Of a stretch of DNA of 64,000 bases, positions 24,737-36,664 are shown in pieces (within the stretch, counting starts at the first letter, position 1; every line of letters begins with the position of its first letter). Origin of the DNA: Stromatinia cepivora (lineage: Eukaryota; Ascomycota; Leotiomycetes; Helotiales; Sclerotiniaceae); NCBI GenBank assembly GCA_014898415.1, contig RCTD01000024.1, positions 868,001-932,000 of the forward strand, given 5' to 3'. The translations under genes and the position numbers were made by a program. The notes under the pieces are model-generated. The model made no database searches and was not told the DNA's origin. It saw only the letters and a list, made by a program, of their open reading frames with translations.

Positions 24737-26201
24737 ATGTTTCGAAGCCGAAACTTAGCTGCTTTAGCAGTGCTTGCTCTATCCGGATCATCCTTAGGTA
24801 AACCAGTTGCAGGTGGATCATGGGTTGGAGAGACTTGCATTTGCCCACCTTCTGATTGTCCCCCAATTGTCACTTCCTATACTACCATCACAACTACCCC
24901 TATCCAAACTGTCACCGTCACCAAAACTATCAGTGGTGAAGTGACCCCCGCCAGCAAATATTACTCCCAACCCTAGTACTGCTCCAACAGGGGTACCATC
25001 TTCACCAATTGTCGTCCCTACTCCTATCCCAAACGAGACCATCATCAAGACGACTACCATCTCAGGCACTGAGGTCATTGTCACCAGTACTATCACACCC
25101 AGTCAACCTCCACATCAAAGTACTATACCTTGCGAAACAATTACTCAAACCATCTCAACCTCGGGAACTGTCGTTGTCATAACCACCACTATCACACCTA
25201 GTCAGCCTCCTGTCCAGACTGCCACATCAATAATTGGAACTCCAATAATTACAACTGGTATGGACCTTTTTCTGATATTTGGAGTCTATAATGTTCTAAC
25301 TAACCGATTTTTAGTACCTGGATCTACCATCACAACCACCATGCCCGACTCGATTGTCACCTCAAGTATTCCTGGATCAGTCGTTGTTATCACAAAGACT
25401 ATCCCTCCAAGTACTGAAGTCACTGTAGTTCCATGTGATTCGACCATTACAGTAACTCAGCCTGGGACAGTTGTGAGAACAACTCGTCCTGTGTCTACGA
25501 TAACTCTCACGGAATCCGGAATTATTGTAACTTCCAAATATCCAGCATCGACTCTGTATGTGACTTACACTTCAAACATCTATACTACTGTCATGACAGC
25601 CACCGCGATCACAAATACTATCCCAGCAAGCACAGTAACGATAACTCAAAGTGGCGAAATTGTTCAAACTACCATTCCAGGATCTACTTCCGTCATTACA
25701 GTCCCAGGATCTGTTATAACATCAATTGTTACACCCCAACTCATAACTGCCACTCTCATCCCCATAACAACCGGCTCAACAAATTTCGACCCTGGATTCA
25801 CACCTGCCCCTAAACCTCCATGCAAACATTGTACAGGTGTCCTCACTACTCCTCAACCTTCAATATCTCCCTCAAATGGAATCTGTCCAACGCCAAGCCT
25901 AGTCTTCTCCACCGTCACCACTACAACGACATTCATCCAAACTTTGACAGCGACAAATACTATTTCGATCTCGCCGCCGACGGCTTATCTTTCCAGTTCT
26001 CCAAGTCCTTCTAATGGTACTTTGTCGACTCCTTGTCCTGAATCATTAATGTCGAAATCGAGCTCTGTTCCACCAGTTTTAGTTCTGTCTACTTCCACTA
26101 CTGTCATCCTCTCGTCCTCTACCGTTCTATCTTTGTCGATTACTCCCTCTTCGTCGCAAAGTACTAGCGCTTCACCTTCTTCCTCCAGGGTTGCACTGTG
26201 A
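24737..26201 (+). pseudogene. secreted Ser/Thr-rich adhesin-like wall protein gene with a frame break
   Basis: ATG at 24737 opens a signal peptide (LAALAVLALSGSSLG) followed by a short Cys segment (CICPPSDCPP). Then come many Thr/Ser/Val/Ile-rich modules with Pro spacers such as TITPSQPP and TVTITQSG, typical of heavily O-glycosylated fungal surface proteins. The frame used to about 24945 ends at a TAG at 24974. Identical-style text continues one base later in phase, from the C5 run at about 24945-24950 to 25257. An intron 25258-25314 (GTATGG, CTAACTAAC, TTTTTAG) joins to 25315-26201. One extra C would explain the break. A donor at about 24799 spliced to about 24956 would also restore the frame but would remove clearly coding text. 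No GPI signal is obvious. Confidence 0.7.
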
Positions 26202-27279
26202 TAAAGGGTGGATTCATCGACTAAATGTTCAACCAGACGTAGTGTGAGGAGAACTATCCAAAGAGGATGACTCAATAATGCAATATGTAGTCTCGAACTC
26301 ACTTTTCTTTTATCCCTATTATTTTATAATGTTGTATTTGTTTTATCTTATTTCAGTATGGTTGGGTACGAACTGGTATGAAATGGCATGGTATCAGTGG
26401 TGTGATGAAAGTGGGAATTGACATAGATAAATATGATTAGATTAATTTTGATAACTTATTCCTCCTTGATTCATCTTGACTTAATCTTGATGTGTGCTTT
26501 GACATCTTCTCAATGCATTTTTCCATTGGCATCCTCTTAGCTCTTTCCATTCCCTGTATCTTCCACAGATTTTTTTTGGATACCTGAAACAGGAACAGGA
26601 TTCACCAAAAACCTCATTCCTCAACTGCAGTACTAATATATTTTAGTCCAGGCGTGTACTCATACCGGGTGGGTGGAACAAAGTTATCAGATCACACTTA
26701 CTATCGTATAAGTCTTCTAACACTTCAGTCTCTTCGGTCTACAAGTTGTGGAATGAAAAAAAGAAGGGCCTAAGGAGAACAGGAGAGAGACAGAGAGGAC
26801 AAAAACTAACCCAATTTTCTACATGCTCTTCTTATGTGGTGGTATAGAAATAGAGCTTGGTAAGATCTTACCTTAAGGGGTAGCAGAGGAATTAAATGTT
26901 GAAGGAGGGATGGAGAATCGAAGGGAAACCTCATGGAATGATGGAGTAGAATTTAGAGAGATTAGAGGAACGGGTAGGAATGTGCAAATAGGAGATGCAA
27001 GATAAAGATGCGAAAGAAGGGGTGACACGGGAGTTAGGACGAACGAAGATTTTCTGTCCTATATTCCATAGCATATTTCTGCGCTCACCGAAAATAGACA
27101 TGCACCTTCCTTCACAAATCAGAACTGACCTTCCATCCCATCGCTCATTGTCACAAAGACTGTCTGCAAAACTTATTTTTCATAGTATGAACCTCCCATG
27201 TCACAATTTCCGGAAGTGGGATTATGAAGATCATGAACAAGGAGAAGGGGAAGGAGACAGAAATTTAAGTTTCATACAT
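26202..27279. other. intergenic
   Basis: 3' flank of the wall-protein gene and unassigned DNA. Nothing supported. Confidence 0.4.
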
Positions 27280-28156
27280 ACCACCGAAGCACTCCATGAA
27301 CCCATCTTGCTCACTCTTAATACTGTATTTAAACAAGGTTTTATTGATCCTACATAGGATGAAGCAAATGGCCACCATTTTCGTATCTATTTTGTATATT
27401 CATTTATGATTATCCGAGTTTCTTCTGTTTTTCTTATTTGATTTTATACATGGAAGGAAAGGAACTACAGTAAACTAGTAATAAAGCAATAATACAGAAT
27501 ATAGAAAAAATAAATGGAAAAAGGAAATGGAAAATGAGGAAGTTTTTAAAAAGAATGAAGATAATAGAATACAAAAATGAATAATTGAAATACATATAGT
27601 ACAATTACATGCTACACCTCACTTTGATATTTAACTCAAACCGCTTCCTAAAGGGCGTCAAAATTAAAGTGCCTAGAAGCTCCATCTTTATGAAATGCTG
27701 ATGAGTGTGCGGAGACTACCACCCAAACACTCCATAAACCCATCTTCCTCACTCTTAATACTGCACTTAAACGAGGTTTTATTGATCCTATATAGAATAA
27801 AGCAAATGACCACCATTTTCGTGTTTATTTTGTACGTTCATTTATAATTATCCGAATTTCTTCTGTTTTTCTTGTTTGTCTTTATACATAAAGGGGAGGG
27901 GAACTAGGGTAAACTGGTAGTGGAGCAATAGTACAAAGTATGGGAAGAGTAGATGGAAAAAGGAAATGAAAAGCGAAGGAGCCTCCAGAAGGAACAAGGA
28001 TAATAGAATATGAAAATGAATAATTGAAATATATATAGCACAATTATATACTACATTTCACTTTGATATTTAATTCAAGCCGCTTCTTGGAGGGCATCAA
28101 AATTAAAGTGCCTAGAAGCTCCATCTTCATGAAATGCTGGTGAGTGTGCGGAGACT
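27280..28156. repeat. tandem duplication of about 438 bp, RIP-marked
   Basis: Copy 1 (27280-27717) and copy 2 (27718-28156) abut head to tail. Both run from ACCACC...CACTCCAT to GAGTGTGCGGAGACT. They are clearly the same sequence but differ at many places, overwhelmingly C/T and G/A, with both copies carrying A/T at different sites. The unit just exceeds the roughly 400-bp length RIP is known to require in Neurospora. No coding potential. Confidence 0.85.
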
Positions 28157-29292
28157 GGGATAAATATAATTGCTATCTTGTTTCATGCACTCGTGAACGG
28201 TTACGTTCATTTGTGGATGATGCAAAGTGACTGTGCATCCAACATATCAGACCAATTCCCTCCGGCCAGAATGCTTTCGGATTAGCGTGAATACAAAACC
28301 GGAGGAGGTAGATGAGCAAGAGAGCGCACAGGCTATCAAGAAGAAGTTCCTTTTCTTTAAAGATGTAAAGGCAGAGATGAGAGAGCACATTTGTCAGATG
28401 TTCATGTTACTGCTGGAGATGGAGTTCAGGATGTGGTAAAATAGGATGGATGAATACTTCAAACGCAAAAGTTAAAGTAACCGCTCGATGTAGAGGAGAC
28501 GATGAGTATTCCTTTATCTCGACTTAATCAATGAATATAGATAGCCTTGCCATCTGGAGCATTTGATCACAGGCGGGCTTTCCGATTCCCAATCAAACAC
28601 AAACTACCCCTCGAAACTGAACCCCTTTCACACGCTTCACACACTCAGACAGATACAACGCCAGCTTCTCATCCATCTCCCAAGCCCCAAAAATGCCGTG
28701 CCATGCAATCGCGAATCGCGGGCGTTGCATCACGAATCTAGATCCAACCCAAGATTTGCATGTCGCACCACATACAGCGGCCGAGATATGACTATCGTCC
28801 ATGAGTTCAATAAACGTACTCAGTCTTGGTCTCGATCCGAGTCTAATCTTAACACATGTTTAAACACACGAAATTCATGTATGTATGGATACTAGTTTCG
28901 GGAATGGTATATTGAAGTGGAGCTCCGCATTTACTTCTCGAACTTTGAGACTTGAGAAGGAATTCGGTACCCCCTTTTTGTTTTTGAGCATTGCAATATC
29001 ACATCACCCAAAAAGTTATAAGTTATGAATGCATACATAAATCGATTATGAAGTGTTGGATAATCATTGTTCGTATTGAAAATTACAAGGTTGCTCAGGG
29101 GCTAAAATTTATGTATAGAACACCTGATTTTCGGATAGATAACCTTCCTTCTCCACTACATGTAAAAAGCTCCACCAGATTTGGTAATCGAGGATTTTGA
29201 AGATATCAATATAGATTTACAGAAGAGAAACAAAATATATAACAATACATAACAATACATAAAAACAAAAAAGGAATGAAAATAAAGAATTT
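28157..29292. other. intergenic
   Basis: Unassigned. Short frames exist (28563-28895) without protein-like features. The region ends in A-rich DNA with repeated ACAATACATA just before the tRNA. Confidence 0.4.
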
Positions 29293-29373
29293 CGACGTCG
29301 GCATGATTCGAACATGCGCCCCCGAAAGGAATTGATTTCTAGTCAATCACGTTAACCACTCCGTCACGACGCC
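29293..29373 (-). tRNA. tRNA-Ser (anticodon AGA)
   Basis: On the minus strand the cloverleaf is complete. The acceptor GGCGTCG pairs with CGACGTC, with one G-U at 2:71. The D arm is ACG/CGT. The anticodon stem ATTGA/TCAAT holds loop CTAGAAA. A long variable arm (CCTTTCGGGG) is typical of serine tRNAs, and the T arm is GCATG-TTCGAAT-CATGC. The discriminator is G. There is no intron. It decodes UCU, and UCC/UCA by inosine. Confidence 0.95.
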
Positions 29374-29652
29374 ATTTTAAATGTTGTATTGCCTTGATGA
29401 ATAAGCAAAAAATGTTAATGATTATATAGCACGTGAAATTGTGAAAGCTCGTGATTTTCTTAAGTTATTGTTCCCCGATTCATATCATACTCATACTGTC
29501 TTAGGTCAATGACATGTACTCCCTCTACTTTCATGATTATCGAGATTATCTAGATTTGGTTGTTTTCATTCATTGACCCATTACACTTAGCACTAGCAAT
29601 ATCAGACCTTAATTTCGAGAATACTTCAACATATCGTGGCGGTATTTCGGTG

Positions 29653-31767
29653 TCAAGAGATCCTTGCTGACTTTGTTGCCTCTTTCAAAAGTCTGCGACT
29701 CTCTGCCTTTGCCTTCTTCAAAAGTCTGCGACTCTGTGCCCTTGCCTCTCTCAAAAATTGGCGCCTCTGTGCGCGCGGACTTGGAATTGAGATGCTCGCT
29801 AATCTCATCAATCCCTCCATAAAATCCGAATGACTTAAACTTTGTAAGAATTCTTCGTCGGACACATCGTCCAAGGGTCTCGGTTCTTGAGTCAAACTCT
29901 CTTTGATCTTTATCTCAGACTTTTCCTTCAAACGTGTTTCCAGCTGCAATATATTTTGCTCCAGATTGAATATACGTCCCTCCTTCAATCTCCTTTCCAG
30001 CTTCTGTATCTTTTGCTCGATTTGCAACATGTATCGCTCCTTCGCTATCATTTCCTTGTTCAAACGTTCTTCCAGTATCGATCGTTGCTGCATCACTTTC
30101 GCTATCTCTTCCTGCCTCAATATGGTTTTCTGCTTGATTTCAAGTTCCTCCCTTGAAATCTCTTTCTCAATTTCCTCTTCGTCGCAGACTTTATTCGGGC
30201 TCATGTGCTTATTTTTCCACATTCGTCCCAAGGTCGAAAAGTCCACAATATGGTCGGCCAACCCCTCCAAGCTGTGATTTCCATCTTTCAATTCCCCCCA
30301 AGGTACCCGCAGATCCCCATCCAACGCCAATCTACTCATCCATTCCGTCACAACCACAACTCCAAATCCCTTTTTCTTGGCATTCTTCAACATAGACCCA
30401 TAATCTGTATCATCCGAGACCAGAATCAACCAAGTACGCGAGTCGGGTTTTTTTTTAAACCAGATGTTCTGCCATGCGCGCTGCAAAGCTTTATCTGCTG
30501 CTTGGGGAGTTGGTTTCACACATTCAACGTGTACGCCAGCACGTATCAACTCTGTCTCTAACGTTGTTCTGGTTTCGGATTTGTTGATTTCTGCTGAAGC
30601 ACTTTCAGGTGGCTGTTTGTTGATTTCCTCCAAGCGCTGCTGTACATCTGCCGTTGCAAGAGGTTTGATATTAAGCTCATGCCCAAGAGAAACTTGACTG
30701 TTGGCTGTAAAAGATAGAGGGAAATAAGAAAACAATATTTCACTACCAAAAGCGGATATGTTGATAAGTTCACCAAATAGTCCGGCAAATTGCTTCAACG
30801 AAATTGCTATATCATAAGGTGCTGCTGGCCATTTATTATCAAGATCCCATAGAACCACAACTGTGTCTTTTGTTGGTACAAGGGTGTTGGCTTGTTTCTT
30901 ATTTACGGACTCTTCATGTGTTGATCTAGAAGTTTGATCCGGCTTGAACTTCGACTTAAGTTGCTTTTGGGGCGATGGTCTGCGGGTTTGGAAGATGTCT
31001 TTCTGGTTCTCAATCACAACATTTTTTGGCCTTGGCGTAGAGGCGTCTTCCTCATGCTTGTTTAGAATTGGATTCGAATCAGAAATAGGACATGCAGTCT
31101 CTGATTGATGGGCCTCAGTTTTGAGCTTTGGCTCTGGATTTTTTTTTCGACGTCCCGACTTCCGAACTAGAGGTGATGAACTCAAACCCAAATTTGGAAT
31201 TGAGGAATTCAAAGCTTTTGCTAGGGTTGGTGAACTCGGATCTAAACTCGGAAGTTGGGAACTTGAGACAGTTGCAGAGTTTGATGGATTTGAAGTTTTT
31301 ATTGGTGTTGATGACCTCAAACAATCTGGTGGAATTTGGGATTCCGAAGCCCCTCCCGGAGCTGGGGAATTCAAATTCAGTCTCCATGCTCGATATCCTG
31401 AGTGCTCTGTCCATCTTTGTGAAGCATAAAGTCGTCTCGGAATTCGAAATGGTGTACTGCCAACTCGCCCCGGGGTTGGATTTGAAGTAAAATTGGGGGT
31501 AAGCGCCGTGAAAAACTCCGAGTCCCAAGCCCGTTTTGATAATTTGTTGTTGATAGCATCACGATTAATAAACCCCGGGTACAAGAAATTGAGGAACGGT
31601 TTGATGTTCGGCAACAAAGAGGCGCGAACCGTCTCTCTTGAATTGACCCGGGGTATCATCGTTATCTGAAGGTCCTTGGCTTTTTCTTTTGACCTTGTGT
31701 CATGAGAACCGTTCTGCGCTAGCCCAATTGAATTTTCACGTGACATGAATTGATTATAAGCAGGCAT
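29653..31767 (-). CDS. large NYN-domain (PIN-like) protein with C-terminal coiled coil
   Basis: One exon, 704 aa, ATG at 31767 (a second ATG lies seven codons in). Residues about 1-290 are Ser/Pro/Asn-rich and probably disordered. Residues about 290-500 form an NYN domain: VVVLWDLDNKWP gives the first acidic cluster and WLILVSDDTDYGSML the second, spacing expected of limkain-b1-type PIN-like folds that bind or cut RNA. The next roughly 150 residues are a charged coiled coil. The tail holds repeats of the type RRLLKKAKAES. Family membership follows from the motifs; RNase activity is inference. It is divergent from the ABM-like locus, with 206 bp between starts. Confidence 0.8.
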   Translation of the reverse strand: MPAYNQFMSRENSIGLAQNGSHDTRSKEKAKDLQITMIPRVNSRETVRASLLPNIKPFLNFLYPGFINRDAINNKLSKRAWDSEFFTALTPNFTSNPTPGRVGSTPFRIPRRLYASQRWTEHSGYRAWRLNLNSPAPGGASESQIPPDCLRSSTPIKTSNPSNSATVSSSQLPSLDPSSPTLAKALNSSIPNLGLSSSPLVRKSGRRKKNPEPKLKTEAHQSETACPISDSNPILNKHEEDASTPRPKNVVIENQKDIFQTRRPSPQKQLKSKFKPDQTSRSTHEESVNKKQANTLVPTKDTVVVLWDLDNKWPAAPYDIAISLKQFAGLFGELINISAFGSEILFSYFPLSFTANSQVSLGHELNIKPLATADVQQRLEEINKQPPESASAEINKSETRTTLETELIRAGVHVECVKPTPQAADKALQRAWQNIWFKKKPDSRTWLILVSDDTDYGSMLKNAKKKGFGVVVVTEWMSRLALDGDLRVPWGELKDGNHSLEGLADHIVDFSTLGRMWKNKHMSPNKVCDEEEIEKEISREELEIKQKTILRQEEIAKVMQQRSILEERLNKEMIAKERYMLQIEQKIQKLERRLKEGRIFNLEQNILQLETRLKEKSEIKIKESLTQEPRPLDDVSDEEFLQSLSHSDFMEGLMRLASISIPSPRAQRRQFLREARAQSRRLLKKAKAESRRLLKEATKSARIS

Positions 31768-31949
31768 ATATTATAAACGCTAGCTTTATCTAAAATATAC
31801 AAGATGATACTTCCTTAAGATTTCTACTATGATCTTTCTTATCGTTGAGAGGTCCCCTGGTCAGATGTTTACTTGCTCATTCAGAATGTAGCGCAATCAC
31901 ATGAAGTGCACCGCTTTCTTATTCTTCTTACCCGCATTGATTTCTCGGT

Positions 31950-31958
31950 CTCTATAAA
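31950..31958 (+). promoter_or_regulatory. TATA-like box before the ABM-like locus
   Basis: CTCTATAAACAC lies about 22 bases before the ATG at 31974. That is closer than usual, so transcription may start very near the ATG or further upstream. Confidence 0.3.
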
Positions 31959-31973
31959 CACAATTTCTAATCA

Positions 31974-34137
31974 ATGTCTTCTGTAGCTGATGCAGCAGAG
32001 GCGCTGAGCCACAAGGGAAAACGAGAACAAAAGAGAGCTCAAGTCTGCCTGCAAAGGAGGAAGCAGCCGATCCGTTTGTTCCCTGGATGTGGTGGTATTC
32101 ACTGGAACGAGCCCGTTGAGAAACACACCTTCACGGAAGGAATTCTTGTTATTGTTCAATTTAAGCTTCTTCATGGCCTCTCAGTACATGACACATCTTC
32201 ACCGGCAGGGAAATTATGGCTCGCCACGCTTGAATGCATTTCGACTATCCAAGGCTGCGCCATGCGGTATTGGGGAACAGAAACAACGCAAGGTCAAGAA
32301 TCCACCTGTTTACTCGTTCAGTCTGAGAATGCAAAGCAACGGGGTATATTTCAGCAGAGCCTTGGGATATATTTGATGTATGAATTTATAACTGGCCGAC
32401 CAATGAACAGGTGTTTACGCCTTAGTTTACCAATTCGTATGGAGGTACCGAATAGACTAAAGGTTCTGAGCTTTAGGTTTGACAGCGAAGTCTTTACTGC
32501 AGTTAGCAAGAAAGTCCTCAAAGATTGGAGAAAGTGGGAAAACAGATGGAGACATGAGGGAATAGAAGTATTTGGTAATTGGCTGGAAGATGATGCGGCT
32601 CCATACGTGGCGGGGCATGCAGATCTAATATTTGCGGCTGTGAAGGGCTAATATAAGGTATTTCTTGTACTAGCTTGGAATTGGGACGAAGAAGAAGTAA
32701 AAATTGCAGAGAACGACGCGAGAATATTGGAGGCTGAATTCAAAGAAGAAATGATGACTGAAGGGGCCAAAGAGTTCACGGTGAATGGGTTCTTGGTTTC
32801 CAAGTCGGTTCAGACAAAATTCAAAACCGAAAAGAACGACTCATTATCCGACACTAAACCTCAATCTACTTGTTGATTGCCTAGCTTCGTTGCTGCGACT
32901 CTCCCTCCACGACGTCATAGCGAGACACTAGTTGGGAACAGCCCGTATTTCTCTTTTTCCAATGACAGCACGCATATTGAATCCGTTTACGACGCGGCAG
33001 TAGGCAAACGTCAGTTCCCTGGACCGAGAGGATTTTTCATGAAGATGGGAACTTTCTACAAAAACAAGTATATCAATCCAGAAAGTGATAGGTCAGTGTT
33101 GTTACAAAGTCCCCCAAAAACGGACTTCTTATGGCTGAAATTTTAGCCAGGGAGACTTGATACCGGTATATCTATTTCAGAAAGTCTGGTGAAACTCAGA
33201 GAAAGCATCAAAAAAGACGTTGGGTACCGTGCTTCTCTCTATTGGGGCCGTTCCGTGGATGATTCGGATGAGTGGGTTTGATGATAGGTTTGTCCGCCTG
33301 TCTAATCTTCATCTCTTTTTCAAACATATACCAGCTCACATGGAATACAAATAGATTGGGATAGAAAAAAAGATCGTCTGCAGGCAAACCCTGAGCCCGT
33401 GGATATCACTTTGAAGTCTCGAACCGTTCAAAATCTTCTGAAAGATTTTGTCAGAAAAACCGCGGCTCTTACAAAGGGGCCTGGAGTCTTCAAAGTCGGT
33501 TTTCCCTACCATTTGAATCCGTGCAGACAAGGCTTCCCCATAATGGAAGTCACAACGTTTGAAGTATCGAGCAATGCTCAAACGCAACTCATCTTTCAAG
33601 AATTCTACAACTCATATGAAGAGTAAGCTTCCTACCTCTTACCTCCCTTGCCCGACCATTAAATTTCCGACGGCGAGTATATTTCATATATTTAAATCTA
33701 ATTTTTTGATCACTAGCAGTATCATGGGTATGGAATGCTCTTGGGTGTCATTACTTCGCGATGACCCTCCAGATCCCGCTTCTCTTCCAGTTACTGGTTC
33801 TGTTCCAGTTAAACAAGCTGGTCCAAATTTACATCATTTCTTTCACAACTATCCACCATCACCTCCCGTTTTAGATACCGAGGCTGGGGAAGCCCTAACT
33901 CCAAGGAGGTCGTACTTTACCGCAATAACAATGTGGAGGTCCATGGATGCAATGCGAGAATGGTATACGGACTTTGCCAGTCAGTGTGAGGATTACGAAA
34001 GACTGGGCCATCAGCTCGACCAAATCCGTATATTCTGTGAAAATCTTGAAGTAGTCGATTCAAAGGTTTTTGATATGGTCGGGGATTGTTATGAGATTTC
34101 AAAGCTACTACTGCTAAGATATTGGGTGTCAGATTAA
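31974..34137 (+). pseudogene. ABM-like (dimeric alpha-beta barrel) gene(s), broken
   Basis: One frame runs from ATG 31974 to 33145 but is cut by TAA at 32649-32651 and TGA at 32874-32876; protein-like text continues smoothly past both. It includes SSPAGKLWLATLECISTIQG and CAMRYWG, resembling fungal small ABM proteins. After a probable intron ending at 33145 (TTTTAG), a second barrel-like unit reads YRASLYWGRSVDDSDEW, then, past an intron ending CATACCAG, IDWDRKKD. 33399-33622 and 33717-34137 join across an intron (GTAAGC to TAG or CAG) to a stop at 34135-34137. The 5' part is inactive as it stands. The 3' part could still be a separate gene, though I cannot place its start. The function of this family is unknown. 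Confidence 0.5.
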
Positions 34138-34867
34138 GGTAAGTTTGCTTTTACCGCGCGTTTTAATAGATGAAACCTATTTATTACGATGTGATTTAAG
34201 AGAGATACGTCTACTAAGTGAAAAAGTGGAAAAGGTTGAAAAATAGAAAAGCAAAAAAGAAAGATTTATATTTCTTTTATTTACATTTGTATCCATATAT
34301 AAGTTTGAATATTAATTATACTTTAATTTCTTTTCATTATCTAAATCGTTTATTTAAAAACTATTTCAAAAATACTTTATTATTTTTATTGTTATTGTTC
34401 GACATGTATAGACACGTTCCCTCCATGATCATTATTCACTTCGAATTCTCGCGTCACATACAACTTTGAAAAATACATCTCTTGATATCTGCATACTACT
34501 CGGTCATGCTGTTTTCAGATCGAGTGATCTAGACTCTAGGACTTTTCAATCGGTGTACGCGTCGTACAGTATCTGTAGCTAGAGATCTGCTAGTCTCAAG
34601 GCTTGAGGACGTATGTAATTGACATGACATGAACGAGTAGCTAGGATTTCTTATGCATACCATTTCTTATCTCTCTTGGCTGCTGCAGTGCGACGAGACT
34701 CGGGGTGTTCAGACATCCCGAGGATGTTCATCTCCAATATCGAGAATAAGCGTGAAAAAGTATCGTTTTCACTGATTAAATATGCAAGTAGCCAATTTAG
34801 ATTCATCTGCGATCATACATTTATTCTTTCGATTGTCAAAAACCACACGAAATTAACAAGCTTCATC
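34138..34867. other. intergenic, promoter of the UstYa-family gene
   Basis: AT-rich at 34220-34400, then ordinary DNA. An upstream in-frame ATG-free extension of the next gene is open but not protein-like. No gene. Confidence 0.4.
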
Positions 34868-35831
34868 ATGTCAGAAGTCCACACATACGAACCCAGTATC
34901 AGCAGAACTTCTCTACCATATCATTCACTACTAAATCCTAAAATAGAGAACGATGAAGAACCATACCTACGAGACGTTGGGACGAGCACTTTGCGACGAA
35001 AGTTCGTGTATGGAGTCATTGTCGGGCTTCTCAGTGGGTTGTCTATAATTATTGTTATTTATACCACATTTTCATACATTTCCAACTGGAGGTTGCCAAA
35101 AACATTTTCTCCAGATTGTAAGTTTGGGAGTCCTTGGCGAGTCGAGCGCATATAAATCTTTGACACTCATATCAAATAGTTCCCTTTCATCCCGTCATTT
35201 TTGAAGAAGACGACATCTATGCGGCGGCCTCGAGTCCAGATACAAATGCAGCATGGGATAATTTAATGCCTCGTAACTCTTATTCATAACGGTGCTTCTG
35301 GGGAAAATGCTGATGAACATTCACAGCTGGACGAGGCTTTGTTATTGTCGAAAATCCGGAGAAATACGGCCTTCGACCAGGATTACCATCAGTAAACGGT
35401 CCAGATCGCTATTCCGTTTCTGTATTTCACCAACTTCATTGCCTGGTAACCCCGCTTTCCCTTCATCTTCCCCTTTCATTCCTCTTCATCTTATTTAAAC
35501 TCTCCTCTAACACCTCCAGGGCATGATCCGCGAATCTTACAATTCCGCCCTCCTCGGAGTCCGGCCCCATATCCAAGGTGACGAAAAACTCTCCGATGAA
35601 TCAGCACAGGAATCAAACAATGAACATATAGGCCATTGTTTTGACTACATACGTCAGGCACTCATGTGCTCTGCGGATATGACTATTGAGTGGGCAATGG
35701 AGATGCCGGATGGAAAGGCTCCATTTACAGTTGATGGATGGGGAATTACCCATACGTGTAGAAATTGGGAGGATGTTTTGAAATGGATGGCAGAGCATAG
35801 GAGCCCGGTTAATTCTTCGGGGATTGCATGA
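34868..35831 (+). CDS. UstYa-family (DUF3328) oxidase, intact
   Basis: Four exons, 34868..35117, 35180..35272, 35327..35445, 35520..35831, 257 aa. The N-terminus is cytosolic, then one membrane segment (VYGVIVGLLSGLSIIIVIYT, about residues 56-75). The extracytosolic part has DNLMPPGRGFV, then the two HxxHC motifs that define the family: HQLHC at the end of exon 3 and HIGHC in exon 4, followed by FDYIRQALMCSADMTIE and a C-terminal WGITHTCRNWEDV. UstYa-type proteins form oxidative crosslinks in dikaritin peptides such as ustiloxin. All introns have good donors and phases fit. The candidate peptide precursor lies 3.7 kb downstream on the same strand. Confidence 0.88.
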
Positions 35832-36493
35832 GGAGTTTGCGTGGTTGATGTAATGAATTATGTGATGTTGCTGTTGCTGTTGATGTAATTTGGAATTTTC
35901 TTTTTAGCCAGATAATCTCCTTTTATATGCGCCACAAAATTCAAATTATTCATTCAATGTTCTACATCTGGGTTCATGGAAAAATCATCATCATTTGCAT
36001 TCTCTCCTAAATTTCCTCCAAATTGTTCCCCTTCCAGTTCTCTTCTTCACAAATTAACCTTCATAACCACCTACCCATCCTCCTCAAAAGACTCAACACT
36101 CAACCTTCACAACTCCTCTGGATCCCTACACCACCTCTCCATCATTCCACCCACATTTTCCTTCCCCCTTAAATCAGTTTTCGGTGGTTCAAGTGTTCCA
36201 TCTGCAGTACGCAATATCGTCTGAAGGTCCCGGTTTAAAACTAGCGGTGAGCATTCAATATCCTTTTAAGCTCATCTGCTACCCCTCATGATCTAAATTG
36301 TAAACCACAGCATATCCGCGCAACACCCCCAGAATTCCCTCCCCACCCAAAAAAGGCCATAAAATGGATAAGATGGATGAACATACCTGTCTCAAATAAT
36401 CAAAACAATGCAACCAATGCAACGGATCCCCATGTTCCAAATGTCCAAAATCATGTCCTACTCCCGTCCTCTTTTCTCTCCTTCCCCCCTCTC

Positions 36494-36664
36494 CATCTCT
36501 CTTCTCCCTCTTCATCTCTCTTCTCCCTCTTCATCTCTCTTCTCCCTCTTCATCTCTCTTCTCCCTCTTCATCTCTCTTCTCCCTCTTCATCTCTCTTCT
36601 CCCTCTTCATCTCTCTTCTCCCTCTTCATCTCTCTTCTCCCTCTTCATCTCTCTTCTCCCTCTT
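36494..36664. repeat. 19-bp minisatellite, nine units
   Basis: Nine perfect head-to-tail copies of CATCTCTCTTCTCCCTCTT. 9 x 19 = 171 bp is a multiple of three, so reading frame is kept overall on the minus strand, but every third unit shows a TGA. It lies between the two HxxHC motifs of the broken UstYa-family gene. The plus strand is open but is low complexity. Confidence 0.95.

Noticed and set aside
31121..31490. Overlapping plus-strand frames of 100-120 codons
   Set aside because: Antisense to the NYN gene; repetitive composition mirrors its N-terminal low-complexity region.
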